The notes under the pieces: model-generated
Told to the model about the DNA's origin: nothing
Databases searched by the model: none
Seen by the model: the letters and a program-made list of their open reading frames with translations, nothing else
NCBI GenBank assembly: GCA_900708905.1
Contig: CAADRB010000090.1
Coordinates: 267,275 to 331,274 of the forward strand
Source of the DNA: Hymenolepis diminuta
Taxonomy: Eukaryota; Platyhelminthes; Cestoda; Cyclophyllidea; Hymenolepididae
Reading direction: 5' to 3'
DNA length: 64,000 bases
Translations under genes and position numbers: made by a program
Shown: positions 28,402 to 54,127 of the stretch, one piece after another
Layout of the letters: each line of letters begins with the position of its first letter
Numbering within the stretch: the first letter of the stretch is position 1

Positions 28402-29531
28402 CTAGAAAGTAAGACAATTTTATTAATTATTTTAAGATCACTAAATATATGTGTATACATACGGATAGCAAATGCGACACTCACACCCATCAACTGACAA
28501 AAGTGGCCTTAGGAAAACCCGCTAGTAGTCTGTATCTTGAAACAAAGTTTTACGAAATAACTCAAATCTTGAATTATATACAACTTTAACAATCGGAAAA
28601 ATAATTTTGGTTAAGTGTAATCTTAAAAATTTTTTATCCTAGAATATCTTCTATTTGCGTAAATTTCAGTACAATTATGTTCATGTGGATCGAAGTAGAA
28701 TGATAAAATCATATCCCTAAATCAACTCTTAAGCAGCACAAAACTAAATTACTTTATTGTTTTAGAAAGCTCGCTTTCATTTAATTGCTTATTTTATGCA
28801 TCTAATTATAATTAGTTTTAGGACTGTACTCTTTTAATTTCCAAATCGACTATCAATCGCAGTTGAAATGTTATATAAAATATGTCATACACTGAATAAA
28901 AAATTTTTAATTTCAAATTAGAAAAAATACAAAAATTCGACCAAATAGCACATGATAGAATAGGTTAAAGGGAGGATGCGATTTACAAGAATGGATATTA
29001 CTGTGTGGTGCAACGTAGGTAACATTTTGGACAGCATGACTGGGCGCTTACATATGCTAATTATCATAATGACTTTACCGACAACTCTGAACTTATCTTA
29101 TGTCAGTGAAGATAACAATGGAGTACAACGTATCAAGAGGAAGGTATGATCACCGATGCGGAAGTAACCAATTTTGTGAATGACATCTACCTCCCACTTC
29201 AGTTAATTATATATCGAACACAATCTTATATGTAAGCATATAATCTAAATGAAAATTCATTCTATCTAGCTCCGTCAGAAAGATGCATTCATGTAGAAAC
29301 GTTATTTAGATCTATCCTACTGAATACGTTATGATGCAGAACTTCTAGATGTCATCTCTAATCGATTATTAATGGGCGTAAATCTATTTGAATAGATATG
29401 ACTATGTTGTATTAAATTAAATTAGGACTGTCGAAAATATCTCAAACTGGATTATGTTGATCTTTTAAACAAACAAATCGCCTATAAAGTTTCCATTAGA
29501 CATAACAATTTCAGTAACTTAAGTATTTTTA
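28402..29531. promoter_or_regulatory. Divergent intergenic region between ATG5 and DCAF6
   Basis: ATG5 and DCAF6 are transcribed away from each other across 1.1 kb, which should hold both promoters. I see no clear TATA or CCAAT arrangement. An open stretch at 29036-29143 ends at a good donor (AAG|GTATGA) but is out of phase with DCAF6 exon 2, so I did not use it. Confidence 0.4.
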
Positions 29532-32500
29532 ATGAAAAAGCTCACATTTGAAAGACGCGTGTTCGGTAAAGTGTCAAAAAGTTGGAACAAACTTGACAAT
29601 GTTGTCTGTCAGTTCGCCCATTGCAATGATGGCCTATAAAAAGTGTTCATCGAGTGTATCGTGTTGACGGAGAAAATGGACATTAAGAGTGGTTTCTATT
29701 AAGCTGAAAATGTCAAACAAAAATGAAGTTATGATATAAGATTAGTAAATGAAATACAGAAATAGGGAAATGAAATAAAATATTTTTGTTTTCATGTTAT
29801 AGATGATAGAAACTGACTTATTTTAACAAATTTTATTAACCATTGAAAATTTTTGTGGAAGAAATTTATTCGTTGTTAGTTCTGGTAGGATTTTTTTAAT
29901 AAATTTATCTGAAAATATCTTACTTAGTGAAGCATTATCTGAAGGTCTTCAACAGCCGACCATTTTAATCAGCTGATCTTGCAAGCGGAAGACTATTACC
30001 ATATGAAATATTGGTAAATCATCGATGCTTCATGAATATTTCCCTTATTCCCCTGATATCAAAATTAGAGAAAATTTTTTTCGAAAAGGTTTTGGTGTAT
30101 ATTGGATTATTTCTTCTTAGATAGCAGACTTACGCTCTACTCTCTCGGAGTTACAGATGTATTTCCATCCCATAATGGATGCGTAAGAAATTCTTTTTGT
30201 ATTTAATATTAAATAGGTAAATACAATAAAATGGGATCATACCGGTCGGTTTATATTATCCGGGGGTGATGACCGCTGCGTTGCCGTCACCGATACCTTT
30301 TCACCCGATTCAGAAAATGTTGTATTTCGATGTAAATTGAAGGCTATGAGCAATATTTTTGTTGCAAAATTTATCCCAGAATCTTCTCATGACATGGTAG
30401 TTTTGATTAGATTTAAACGGAGAGTATTTTAAATGTAGATTTATGCAGGTTTTCGTTGCGGTTGCGTTATGCGTGTTCCTGTTAATTGTGGTTCCGATGC
30501 AGTAGAAGGGCAGCTATTTTTCTCTCACAAAATGCCGGTTTATGACGTATGGCGTTGTAATTAATTTAATAAATTGCTTTAGATTTTAACATTGCCAGAT
30601 CAAGAATTTTGTATCATAACGCTCTCTCATGATCACACTGTTCGACTTTGGGATACGCGTTTGCCGCACAGTATTGGTCGTGATATGCAAATTTGTGGCC
30701 GGACTTGTTTTTTCAATAGCATTAATTCGGCCAACTCTGCTCATTCAAAATTACCTCAAATTTCTCCAGCCATTAGATTTGATTTTCCAGTGACGGCTGG
30801 AGATGTTCATCCTATTGAAGGATCACGGGCAATCGCTTTAGCAACTGCAGATGGTTTTGTAAGACTGTTTGATCTCCGCCGCATGTTTTCGCCGTGTATG
30901 GGCCGTACTCTTTTTCAGATTTGTTTATATAAATAGTATACTTAAGTAGTATTTCTTGTAGCGACCACTACTCTCGCAACGGATTTAACACAAGAAGCTC
31001 CTCAACCTTACCAAATTATTCGACCACTAGGTTTGACCAGTCAGTCGAACTTCTCTCGAGAAATTCGACTCGATTATGGACCGCTTTTCATAACTTCGGT
31101 GTGCTTTGAACCGTACCATGATATCCCTGATCTCAGTTTCCCACAGTTGCATCGTAGAAGTCGATTCGATAGACAATCACCTGGTCGCAGATTACTTGTT
31201 AGTCATATGTACTCCCCGGTATTTCTATTTGATCTCAAAGAACCGGAAGAAACGGTGGAGGAGTTTGCAATTTCTACAGATCAGCCTTCACAGGTAAGGG
31301 AAAATTTCTTTGGTAGAGTCTTTAGATGGTCTCATTTTCTAATGGAAGTTCATTGCTGTTTCAGTTCAATAAACAAGAAGGAGGAGATTTTAATGGGGAC
31401 GAGAGATCTATGGAGGTAGCTGAGGGTCCTAGTGGATCATCAGAAGCAATAGAACGAGCGGAGTCTTATGAACTGAGTGAGTACTCTTTTTGGCATGGAT
31501 TCCATTATAATCTCTTGTCTTCTACGCTTGTTTATAATACTCGGATATAAATCAATGCAGTAATTATTTTATAGAGCTAAATATCAGATTTAAAAAAGAA
31601 TCATAATCATATTACATTGTTTGACCTCTGTTGGGATTCTAAAACGGTGACATTAAAGATCGAAAGGTAAAAACAAAGATAGCTTAAGACCTTCGCTAAA
31701 AGACCAAAGATTGCACATATTTAGGTCAGTAATTAGCTGATTTTCTCCTCTTATGCTATTATATAGGTCTGCTTATTAATAGAGTATTCAATATATTATT
31801 CGAGCAAACGGATGCATAACTACAACAAAGAGGAAATAGCTTTGAAAGATGTAGGAAGATTTGGTCTATGGTATTCGAGATAACTACTTCTCTTCTTCTC
31901 AGCTCGAAGAAAATTTGTTGTTGCTCTTTCAAAGTTCCTTTAAAGAGGTTCGTTCACTGACTCCGATATCAAAATAAGGATGAAATTTTGAGATGCGTCG
32001 TTTCAACCATCCTTAATCTTTTATAAGATTTAAAACAACCGGAAATTGAGTACCGGAAGTCCCTGTTGATCATTGCGTCCGATTAATTTTAAATCTGTCG
32101 ATAGCGCAAGAAGACTGAAAAGTTACCTCTTATATAAATAACCGGATGATTAAATATTCAAGAACATATTGAGTCATATACACACTTGGAATTCCGGGAA
32201 CCAGTTATTCTAGTGCAAAGACGATTCAGGTTTTCAAGAACAATTGTGAAAAGCTCAAGGCCATAGTTTCTACAGGGGGATCCCGGACAGTTAAAGAAGA
32301 TGCAAGCGAATGTCTGAGTCCAATTTAAATGCCACTTAAAATTCGATGTTATTTTCGTTCGTTTCATGTTCTAGTTTTATGACAAATTAATTGACTACTT
32401 AATTGGCCATCTTTTTTATTCATAAAAAGATACTCGAAATAGATTTTTTTTCTGTTTTATTTTCAGTACCTCTAATATATAAGTGGTAAATCTGTAATCA

Positions 32501-35500
32501 TTTTAATATTTTTATTTTTGTCACAAATGATTGGCCATTCCCATCATATGATGTCTTTTCTCTCTTACAGAGTGCCATATGCTATATGCGATAATAAATT
32601 TACATGAACAAAATGTATTACTTTGCAGAATTAAATGAAGGTCTTTTATCTTTCAGGTGCAGCCAACATTCATTTTGCGATGCTTCTGGCTGGGTAGGTT
32701 TACTTGCTTCTAAAAGAGCAATTCACGCCTATTATTAATCTGTTTATCTGAGTGGTCAGTTATAATTAATGCTTAGTTCTGGGTGAAGATGGGGTATTGC
32801 CAATGTCATAAATCTATGGGCTTGATTTCCTTAGATTTGCAAGAGCTACTGAGCGTCGCCGATTGAGAGCCTTGAATCGGAGCAGTGAAGATGGTGACCA
32901 TCGTTCACCACTAGAAACAAGTGATTCCTCGACGGAACCTACACCATCTGGATCAAATCCTGAGACTGCCAATGAAGGTATATTATATATTCCCTATAAA
33001 TTGTGTCTATGATAATAAGCCCCTTTATTTATTAAGATCATTATCAGGAAGCTTTCTTTCTTTGAAGCAACCTCGGGATTCAGCACGTGATCAAACTTGT
33101 CCAAAAGTATTCGAATCAACAAATCATAATTTGATCACTCATGACTAAATCCTATATATCATACCCTGTGAAGGGAATGACGGTCATTCTAATGTATACT
33201 TGATGGAGATGAACTAATATAAACGATTATTTATACTGAAGGACTTCATGTCCTATGGGTTCACAGGTTCATTATTCATCGGCGCACATCCAGTGAAAGA
33301 CATAATCAAAAAGTGGTCAATGGAGGTATATTTTAATGCGATTTCCTTATTTGATACCCACAGTTCAAACATACCAAAGGTTAGGGGCATTCTAATCATT
33401 CCTATCTGCTTTTGGATTTAAAGAATCAAATATGAAAGGTTTGTATTTGTCAGACTTTCTTGCTTGCGTTTTTCAATAAGAGTTCTTCTTAAATAGAGTA
33501 AGTGTATTTTCCAAATAAGTCCCTTATAAGGCGATTCACACGCTTTTCTTTTTGGGAGATATAATTCTAAGATGAACTACTTTGCAAAACTTAGAGGAGT
33601 TTTACGTCTTATTATCAGACACTCTCTGCTATAGATGCGAAAAGACAGTATTAGGAGTTTGGGTCAATAACTTTAAGTGATAAACAAAGGGGGTCACTTC
33701 AGGCTAAGAAATAGTCATTGCTATTGATGTAATAATTCATTCGGCCATTTTTATTTATTTTCAAGGGAGCGGAGAGAGCGCTGTTCGGGAATTTGAGTGT
33801 GCTTCCGATGAAATGATCGCTCGAGTTCTTGCCTCCTGTCCTCGGGCTCGACAGGTCGCCTCATATGCAGGCCAACGTTCTTTCCGCACTGTAGTGAGTT
33901 GCTATTTTGTGACTCTATTCTACAGAGAAATTTCAATGATGAATTTCAATTAATTCATGTTTTCATACACTACTCATATAGTACTATTTTTATATATTAT
34001 CTATTTACTATACATTTGCGAAAGCTATTATACTTCTGTATTCTAAATTGATTTAAATTTCATGAAATTGAAACATTACCAATGGAATAACCTCCATATT
34101 GTCAGCTGTTGTCACGCTCTTGGAATGTTATGCACACAAATGCTTTTTAAGAAATTGGAATTAGAAAAAATTCTTCTCTGTCATAAATCTTACGTGATGT
34201 TACAATACTTGGGTCGCTGAGCACTTTATTTCCCCATTTAACAAGCAAAATGAGTGCGTACTTCGTACATTTAAATTCCGATTGATTTTCCCACATTTTC
34301 AAGGGTTTTACTTATTCTCGCAAAATTTCATTTCCAATTCAATTTTCTGAAGATATTTGAAAATATCACAAATTTAATAAACGCCTTAAAGATAAAGATA
34401 ATTCTTTTTCCTATTCAGCTTTTTATTTCAAAAATATTTCTGTTTTCTCCAAACAAATATAAGACATAAGCTCAATGATAGGGCAGCTGATTAAACTTGA
34501 TCTTCTAGTGAGAAACCGCTCGATTGAAATGTTACCCTAGATGTTGATTATCTAAAGATTATGGGATATAATCAACTAAATCGAATGATACTTGAATTCG
34601 TGGATTTACTTACTATTATACTTGTAAATTTACCTATAGAAGTGAGGCATTGCTTTGATTTTCATTAATGGAAAAGTTCTTTCATCGAAACTCGGTTTAA
34701 TGCTTAGGGGCAAATATACACTATACTTTGTATATTGCATTCAAAAGATTCTATCAATTTGACTATATGCGTAAGTACATGGTAGAAACATTAGTCACAG
34801 ACATATATTTTGTTAATGGTGAACACCTCGGCTATCAACAAATAATTTTAAGGTTATTTTACTTCTAATTGGCTTCCAGATCAAGGACGCTTGTTTCTGG
34901 GGCGAGGGATATATAATGAGCGGATCTGAATGCGGTCACATTTTGATGTGGGACCGGGCAACTGGTGCACCTGTCAACTCGATCAAGGCGGACAGTAATG
35001 TGGTTAACCGCCTTCAGCCTCATCCTTTCCTACCTTGTAAGTGCTTGTTTTTTCATAGCTTATAGAAACTCTGGAAAGTAATCCGCGTGAGGTTAGGTTT
35101 TACTATTAATTATTATTATCTCTTTTATAAATAACTTGAAGTTTAATCACAATAATCTAGAATAGGTATTCTGATAATTGCAGCAATATATTTAATTAGG
35201 AAGTAATGTTTTAATTTTAGGTTGTATATTTCCTATTTTCACAAGCTTTCATGCGCTAAGCATAATACATTAAAAAACCAGTGTTTAGTAATTATTAATT
35301 TCAATCTACCTTGAAAATCAACTGACAATTGGGAAATGGTTCTTGTCATGGCACCATAATGACATGTAAAATAAAATAGAAAAGGACAATTTTAAAATTC
35401 TGTTACGTATTGAAAACGACGTACAGAGTTCAGAAGGCCTCAGAAAACATATCTTAACTAGGTCACATCCCAGTATATTACAATTGATTTGATAGACAAT

Positions 35501-38500
35501 CTAGACAAACGACAAGGAGGAGTCGCTCATATCCAAATCTCCCTGTCTCAAAGGGGGTTTATGTGGTCCGATAGGGAAATTAATGAAATAGCTGCCAATG
35601 TTTCCAAGTTTAAAATCACTTGTAAGTGATTTCAGCTGACCTCAGGACGATTGCTTATATTGGATAATATACTTGAAGTTACTGAATGAAGTAGTATAGT
35701 ATTCTGTCTGCGACTGTCTTAGACGTGGTTTGAATTTATTCATCAGAAAATATCTATATTTTAGAAATATATGCAAAGGTAACTTAAATCAACTTTCATG
35801 GCGAGTAGTTAATTCAATTTGTCCTTCGCTTAATGAGCACCTTTATTAAATAAACAAAAGCTGGGTGGATTTGTACTATTGTACTTTTATTAAATTCTGA
35901 GGTAAGATGTTTATGCTCTCTATGTCCTTGACAAGATTTTACAACTTTTCTGTTGCTAACTGTCGGAAGAAAAAATGGCGTTGTATCAGGTGAAGTAGAT
36001 CCTGTGATATATAGACATATGACTGACATCCCCTGTCGTCGAGTTTCTCTCATTGGCCTACCCAGACTTGATATAGTATAGTGAGATGTGATCTAATCAA
36101 GACGCGTTCTCTTTAGTTCTTTTAAACAGCGTCCAATGAGTTACAAGTTGGAAACCAATCGGCGCACAATAAGAATTAAACCATTCTTTAGGAACGAGTG
36201 TGTATACTCAGCGGGGTCCCCCCTCGTTTTTTCCTTTTATCTAAATTTAAATTGATGTAGTATTATCCTTCTTCTAATTATAAATATCATTTAACGAGAA
36301 ATTCGACTTTCCTTTAAATCAAAAAGAGTTAATCGTTTATTTCATGGCCCCTGGCTTTCAGATACTGCAATCCTAATTTTATTCGAAGTATTTACAATTA
36401 GTAATTGCAAATTACACGGTTGAAATGACAAGCAACGGGGTAATGTAGGTAAACAACAGACAGTTATTTATTATTTTTGTTATTAGATCTGGCTGTAAGT
36501 GGAGTGGATCACAATATCAAACTAATTCGACCTACACCCATGCCACTGGATGAAACGCAGGAGGAATACGAAGCTCGAATTGAAAAACGCAAAGCTGATA
36601 CAACTCAGGTGATGTCCGAGTTCCTTTCGTCTAACTCTCCCCCCGCATGCTTAAATTTTGTTTAAATCAATCACGTGATTAAGTGTACAATTTCAAGTTT
36701 TGAAAGAGATGTTATAACAAATTAATAAGGTTATAGTAATGTGTTGCACTATAAAATCTATTTCTGATAGCTGAATCAGGATTTATTTTATGTCTGAGTG
36801 CTTTAATGGTTTTTAGTGCTACTCAAATAGTGATAGATACTGCTATTTTAGTGGTAAAGACTTTTGAAAACACGAATCCCAAATTTCATGAATGATAAGG
36901 TTTATATTTACTAATATCTAAATTAAATGCATCTTATTTTCGAAAATTTCAGTTGATGGATATGAATATTACAAGAACTCAACAAGTTGTCGAAAACAGT
37001 GTATCTCTTCGTCAGCAATTGGCTAGTCTTCGAATTGGTCGATGTTAGTTCTGCTTTGATTTATTTGATTTTTTATTAGGATATCACTACAATATTAATA
37101 GCGTTTAAATTAATTTTATTCTGTATATGAGCAAAATCGCTATTTTAAATAATAATTGCGTTAAAAGGAATGGTAGAATGGAAGCCTCACAGTCAGAAAT
37201 ACTCCCAGCTGTCTTTTTTCTACTAGAAATATTTATATGCATTAAAGATTAGGGAATTTTTAAGTTGTTATATTTATAAATACTAAATCATTTGAGGAAA
37301 TGAGTGATCTTTTTTATTCAGTTTCTCAGTATCCGGTCATATGATAAATTCTCTTTGAGAAGTGGCGACATGGGTATGGTGGACTTTCACTGTCTTCAAG
37401 TGTATCTACCCTAACATTTGTAAATTAAACAATATACTCAGATGTGGTCCGTTCAAGACGTATGCTCTGCAGTCTGTACACACTTCCCAATACTTTGCAT
37501 CATCAAACATTCAAAGCTAGTAGAGGAAGGATTGATTGAGAGGTTTACGTTCCGTTATCCCTCTATAAATCTACAGGAACGACTGATCGAATAACTGGAT
37601 ATGAACCAATGGGCCTTGAACCCATGTAATCTGACGAGGCAGACGATTACATCACCACAATATCTGTCAACGTACTTCGTTCAAAGAGCTCATCTAGTTT
37701 AACCGTCTTTTCAATAGTAACGGCCATCATTCACTGACGAATCAGTAAGCTATAGATGTTCAAAGGAAACAGCTCCAACTCTAAAACTCTGTAATAAAAT
37801 ATATACAAAATCAAGATTGTGGTTGTAGTACTGAAACAGCTGTGGCTGGTATTCGGTCGATAATTCGACTGTAAAGCTGAATTCTCCAGTAATGTGTCAA
37901 TCGGCACCAAATTATGTTTAACCAAGCCCTCATGTATAAGTTACTTAATCATACTAGCTGGAATGAACATGCATTCCTCAGATATAGCTACGCCACACCT
38001 GCGCAAAGTTATTGTCACGCAAGGGGCTTAGTAGAACACAGTTTCGTAGTGATTTAATTGACGCATAAATTTGACTCGTAAGAGTTTGTATGCAACTCTC
38101 CAGTATCAAAAGGAGATTTGATTAGGGCAATAATAAGGTAAATTTTCCACAAACAAGGTGGAATATATGCATCGCTGGTTGCAGGACAACGTAGAACTGT
38201 AGTGATAGTTTGTATCGCCAATCTGTTATAGCCTCATAATTTGTTAATGCTATTTTGGCCTTTGGGATAGGTGGTATGCGCCAGTGACGCAAAGTCAATG
38301 CGATTATCGGCTAACTGGAATCATCTAGGGTCGACACGTGCACGTTTCTTTATTAGAATAACCATTTGTATTTGAAAATAGAAGGCTCTGGCGTGTTTTT
38401 ATCTTTCATCAAGATTGAGAGAATTGTCGAGGATTGAAACGAGTAAATATAAATCTGCCAATGAAAATCGAAAATAATGGTTGCAATGATGAGCTACTGT

Positions 38501-39658
38501 GGTAAATGATGTTATAAGAAGATATATTTTCAGTGATTTAGGACAAAGCACGTAAATCACTTTTTCAAAAAATTCGAAGGAATACGTCTTTATTGTATCT
38601 CAAATATTTCCTTAATAAACAAAAGAACAAATAGTGAAGTTTTGCATGAGACACGCAAATCATAGAGTTGAATGAAAGAAAATTCCCAAACCATTAAGAG
38701 AAGTGTAACCAACGCCTAAGTTAGATAGAGGATGAGTATTCTGGAATGGCTCTTGAAAGAACCTCATATTCTATCATTCCTCTTATTAATCAGAATTAAC
38801 CATTGTGGTTTGACATCCGCCTCACTAGACGTGTATCGGTGATCATTTGTCTCGTGATCTCTGACTTGGTAAGTATGCACACTGACTATTGTGACGTCGG
38901 TATAAGTATATTTATTTGGAATGCTCGCTCAGATTGCTAACTTTCGAGCTAGTTCAAAAGATACCAAAGATATTCTTTTTCTATACTCAGACGTACACGC
39001 TGACCTCTGTACTATCAGCGCACTCAGTGAAGGTAGGTGTTTCGCAACATTTTAGATCGATGTGGATAGCCAACCGTGCTGGTTATTTTAGTCAACATTA
39101 AAGGTGATAAGTTGTGAGTTTCTTATTAGACCGGCTCCAGGAAACCCTCTCTCGACTAAAGTCAAGTGTTAGCAACACTTCTAATGGGTTTGGAAGGTTG
39201 AATTTACGTATGCCAAGTTACGTGACATCTGTTCGTGACACATCTATGCACATCTTTTGATTGGAATATCCAAATGTACTTACTGGTATTGATCATTCAA
39301 CAGATGTCAGGGGGCAGGCTTTCCGGACGGCAAATTCTGAAATATTTGCCTGTTCTTCCGACCAATTTTTCATAAACAGATTATTTAGTATATAATTGTA
39401 TTGATAAGATATGAAATTCGAACCAATTAATTAGCATGATGCAATGGATAGGTTTGATTTAATTTTCCATGTTTTATTTCTCTAGTGGCACGTCTTTTCC
39501 TGCTTCAATTGGCTGAAAGGCGAACTGGTGGTGGAAGTTTACTGAGGACCCCTCAACGACAACGAGCTTCGGAAAACCAAAATGATGATGATAGCGAAAA
39601 TTCGGACGATAATGAAAGAATTACTCGTAACAGATCCGATAGTGATTCACCGGATTGA
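29532..39658 (+). CDS. DCAF6: DCAF6-like WD40 receptor of CUL4-DDB1 ubiquitin ligase
   Basis: Exons: 29532-29565, 30121-30182, 30217-30396, 30439-30546, 30583-30895, 30962-31293, 31365-31476, 32657-32693, 32835-32977, 33766-33893, 34880-35036, 36487-36608, 36953-37043, 39486-39658; 1992 nt, 663 aa (human about 860). Matches human DCAF6 along its length: HNGCVNTIKWDHTGRFILSG, MSNIFVAKFIPE, YDILTLPDQEF, DHTVRLWDTRLP (WDTR at 151-154, the DDB1-contact motif), RRLLVSH then FLFDLKEPEET, IKDACFWGEGYIMSGSECGH, VVNRLQPHPFLPYLAVSGVD, and the helix VVENSVSLRQQLASLRI. The Ser-rich middle is much shorter than in vertebrates and I cannot see the IQ motif there. The tail is acidic (NDDDSENSDDNE). Exon 1 (34 nt) is the least certain, chosen for phase and for RRVF-D-SRL. 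Introns of 34-46 nt occur. Role by family: substrate receptor and nuclear-receptor cofactor. Confidence 0.88.
37044..39485. other. Long last intron of DCAF6; possible old repeat DNA
   Basis: 2.4 kb. 37420-39350 has higher GC than neighbouring introns and many short broken ORFs on both strands, a texture typical of decayed mobile DNA. I could not match any piece to a known transposase, reverse transcriptase or integrase motif. No gene is claimed. Confidence 0.3.
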
Positions 39659-40680
39659 ACGTCTTTCTCAGCCTCATCTGACTTTTATTCTTGATTATAT
39701 TTATGCATTGTTTTCACCTCACTATGGTTACTTTTATTATGTTTATCTATAGGATGCTTGGCTTCTGTGTAAAGGAAAATGCGTTGGTTATTGAAACTTT
39801 CTTGGCATGAATTGCGAGCTCTGATAGTTTGAAAAAGGAGACGTTGAAATGGGACTTATTAAAATTTGTAAATATTTCGTAGATAGCTCTATTAAACCAA
39901 ACTGGACGTTTGTGGATTCGATAACAAGTTCGTGGAATGTAGCGTACTATGTGGATGCACGGTTAATACGAAGCACATTTCAATTTATCACATCAAATTA
40001 AATGGGACTTTTAATGAAAAGTATCATTTATGGCCGAAATTTCATTCAAATTTAGGAAGCGCGGTGGCGTATATTAAACAGGGAACTTAATCATATTAAG
40101 ATTGCAAAACGTGCCACTAAATATACAAGTGAGTACATTACAAGTTCCTGTTTCTAGGGTATATCGGCAAAAATGGAACCATTAGAATTTCGGCAATTTC
40201 CATATAATTGTGGTAATGTGTAGTCATTAAAAATAGGAGAAAGAGTATCAGATTTACTATCTCTTTGAAGAAACAAAATTAGAAAATGCTTCGTTAAATA
40301 AGCGAATGGTTAACGAATGTTTTTTATATGATATCTTGACTAACAACAAAATATTTACTACAAACCCAAATTAAAAATAAATATACAATGAAAATTTGCA
40401 AAAATGATTTCATATTTAATGTATTATTTTTTTATAAGAGTTTGATGCTTAATAAATTTTGGGGAAGAATTAACATCGTAATAATCTAACAATTTACGTT
40501 CTAATTTATTAAAACCTGCATTTAATACTTTATGAAGTGATTATTTTTATAATATCGCATAAATTAATCATATGATTTTATCTAACTTTTATTTAAGAGA
40601 ATTCATGTCATGGAACATTTACTATTCGCAATATGGCCTTGAAATTAACAGAGCCACCTGTTTGCGCGCAGTACAGAGTC
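39659..40680. other. DCAF6 3' flank and LATS 5' flank; no gene seen
   Basis: AT-rich DNA between two plus-strand genes. It contains the DCAF6 3'UTR and presumably the LATS promoter upstream of about 40650. No other ORF, RNA gene or repeat is visible. Confidence 0.4.
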
Positions 40681-40726
40681 CGTTAGGTATAATACGAAGC
40701 GGATTGTAATATAGACAAAAGGCAAG

Positions 40727-40833
40727 GTAAGTTTATTTTCTGGCACTCTTCCAGGGTTTGTTTGCGTATTAAAACCCGTTTTTATTTTAATTTTCGCTTT
40801 AACTTTAAAATCTCCTATTTTACTTTTCTATAG
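40727..40833 (+). promoter_or_regulatory. LATS 5'UTR intron (or spliced-leader acceptor) abutting the start codon
   Basis: GGCAAG|GTAAGTTT at 40726/40727 is a strong donor, and TTTTCTATAG|ATG at 40833/40834 a good acceptor, making a 107-nt intron ending exactly at the start codon. The same acceptor could instead take a trans-spliced leader. Either way the first coding base follows the splice junction. Confidence 0.65.
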
Positions 40834-52903
<12,070 letters not shown>

Positions 52904-53418
52904 ACATAATAAGTCCTCTGTACAGTACATACCACCTTGACTTAAGCACTAACCAGTACCATACATATGATACGCTTCGAACTTGCAATGGACGCATATA
53001 TTTGTACAGTTTAATCATGTTTGTATGTATGTGGGTGTGTTGGATTATTTCTAGTAGAGATTTGAGTTTTCACAGGCTTTGAATTCCATGTATGATAAAT
53101 TTCACTATTTGTAATAGGCAATTCTAACTAATGTCTTGGTATCAGTTCAAGACGCAGATTTGGGCAGCTTCTAAACTTAAAATCACACTCCGAAAACATG
53201 GGAAGGTAGAGAGAGGGTGTAAAACAATAAGTGATTTCATTGTGATATATCGTATAAGAGTAGAGTAACTTTAGAAGGTTGCACTAGCAGCCAAGGTACC
53301 CAGGTTTTCCCTAGCTACTCTTCAAGCTATACCTTTTTACTTTTACTAATCTTCATTACGACGAGTTGGAGGAAAGAGAGGTGGTTGGTTGAAGAGTTTT
53401 ATTGAGAACAGAGAAGGC

Positions 53419-53745
53419 TCAGAGGAAATAAAGGAGATAGAGACTGTATATAAGAGTGGAGCCTAGCGGACGTGGTGCTTGTGTACGTGGTTGTTTATAT
53501 GGCTCAACAGTGTAAAAACAAGGGACCGATTCATTGAAGTTAAAGCGCCGATAGTACTGAAATGTAGACTTTTTGTCATCATCAATCGGACCACAGGTGA
53601 TTGATCCGTATGTTCCGAACCGATCATCGAATTTAAATGTATATATGTAGGTGACATCATAGCAAAAGACGAGGTAGTGGAATTCGTCACCGCCGGTCAC
53701 TCCACTATCAGTCTTATAGCCAATCGATGAAACCAAGGAGATCAT
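53419..53745 (-). CDS. Unidentified 108-codon ORF or terminal exon
   Basis: The sequence looks protein-like: EFHYLVFCYDVTYIYTFKF, DDRFGTYGSITCGP, then FQYYRRFNFNESVPCFY. Aromatic residues are dense and three Cys sit in short regular contexts (FCYD, ITCGP, VPCFY), suggesting an extracellular or membrane-adjacent fold. There is no signal peptide in the ORF, and the C-terminal SLYLLYFL is too short for a membrane helix. The end after about YKQPRT may be read-through past a donor. The ORF may be an exon entered at an acceptor (ACTGATAG near 53706). I cannot name the family. It lies 383 nt downstream of the ERCC8 stop on the same strand, so it could be a third cistron. Confidence 0.4.
   Translation of the reverse strand: MISLVSSIGYKTDSGVTGGDEFHYLVFCYDVTYIYTFKFDDRFGTYGSITCGPIDDDKKSTFQYYRRFNFNESVPCFYTVEPYKQPRTQAPRPLGSTLIYSLYLLYFL
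53427..53432 (+). terminator. Candidate LATS polyadenylation signal
   Basis: AATAAA on the plus strand 524 nt after the LATS stop, giving a 3'UTR of about 0.55 kb. It lies within the 3' end of the opposite-strand ORF at 53419-53745, so the two transcripts would overlap tail to tail if both are real. Confidence 0.4.
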
Positions 53746-54127
53746 GGATTAAACACACGGATGCAAGAGATATTTCAGTTTATTAGATACAAATAAGTAA
53801 AAAACCTCATTAAAATATTTTTAGAGTTCCCATTTGTCTGAAGGTATAGAGTATACTCAAAATCCGACAATTTTGACATTCATATCCAAGAATAAAGTAA
53901 AATAAGCCACCCATTAGCGTAACACAACGACTCCGGTTTAAATCTGCTGATAAACTCCAGTTTTCTAATTGGGTTAATTTAAACTCAAAGTATTGAAATT
54001 GTAGGTGCCCATTAACATCATCACAACTTTACATAGACTATTTATAAAACTCTAGTTGAAAATAGATATTTACTGGAAAAAAACGTCATATATACAAACT
54101 GTGCAGTACTTCAATGACCATCGCCAT
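53746..54127 (-). other. ERCC8 3'UTR
   Basis: AT-rich and non-coding. A minus-strand AATAAA at 53783-53778 would give a 3'UTR of about 350 nt. No other feature seen. Confidence 0.4.

Noticed and set aside
29036..29143. Open stretch ending NGVQRIKRK at a good donor as DCAF6 exon 1
   Set aside because: It ends in phase 0, while DCAF6 exon 2 (30121) needs a phase-1 partner; the 34-nt exon at 29532 fits better.
37420..38340. Possible pol fragment of a retrotransposon in DCAF6 intron 13
   Set aside because: Broken ORFs show no reverse transcriptase, RNase H or integrase motif that I can recognise.
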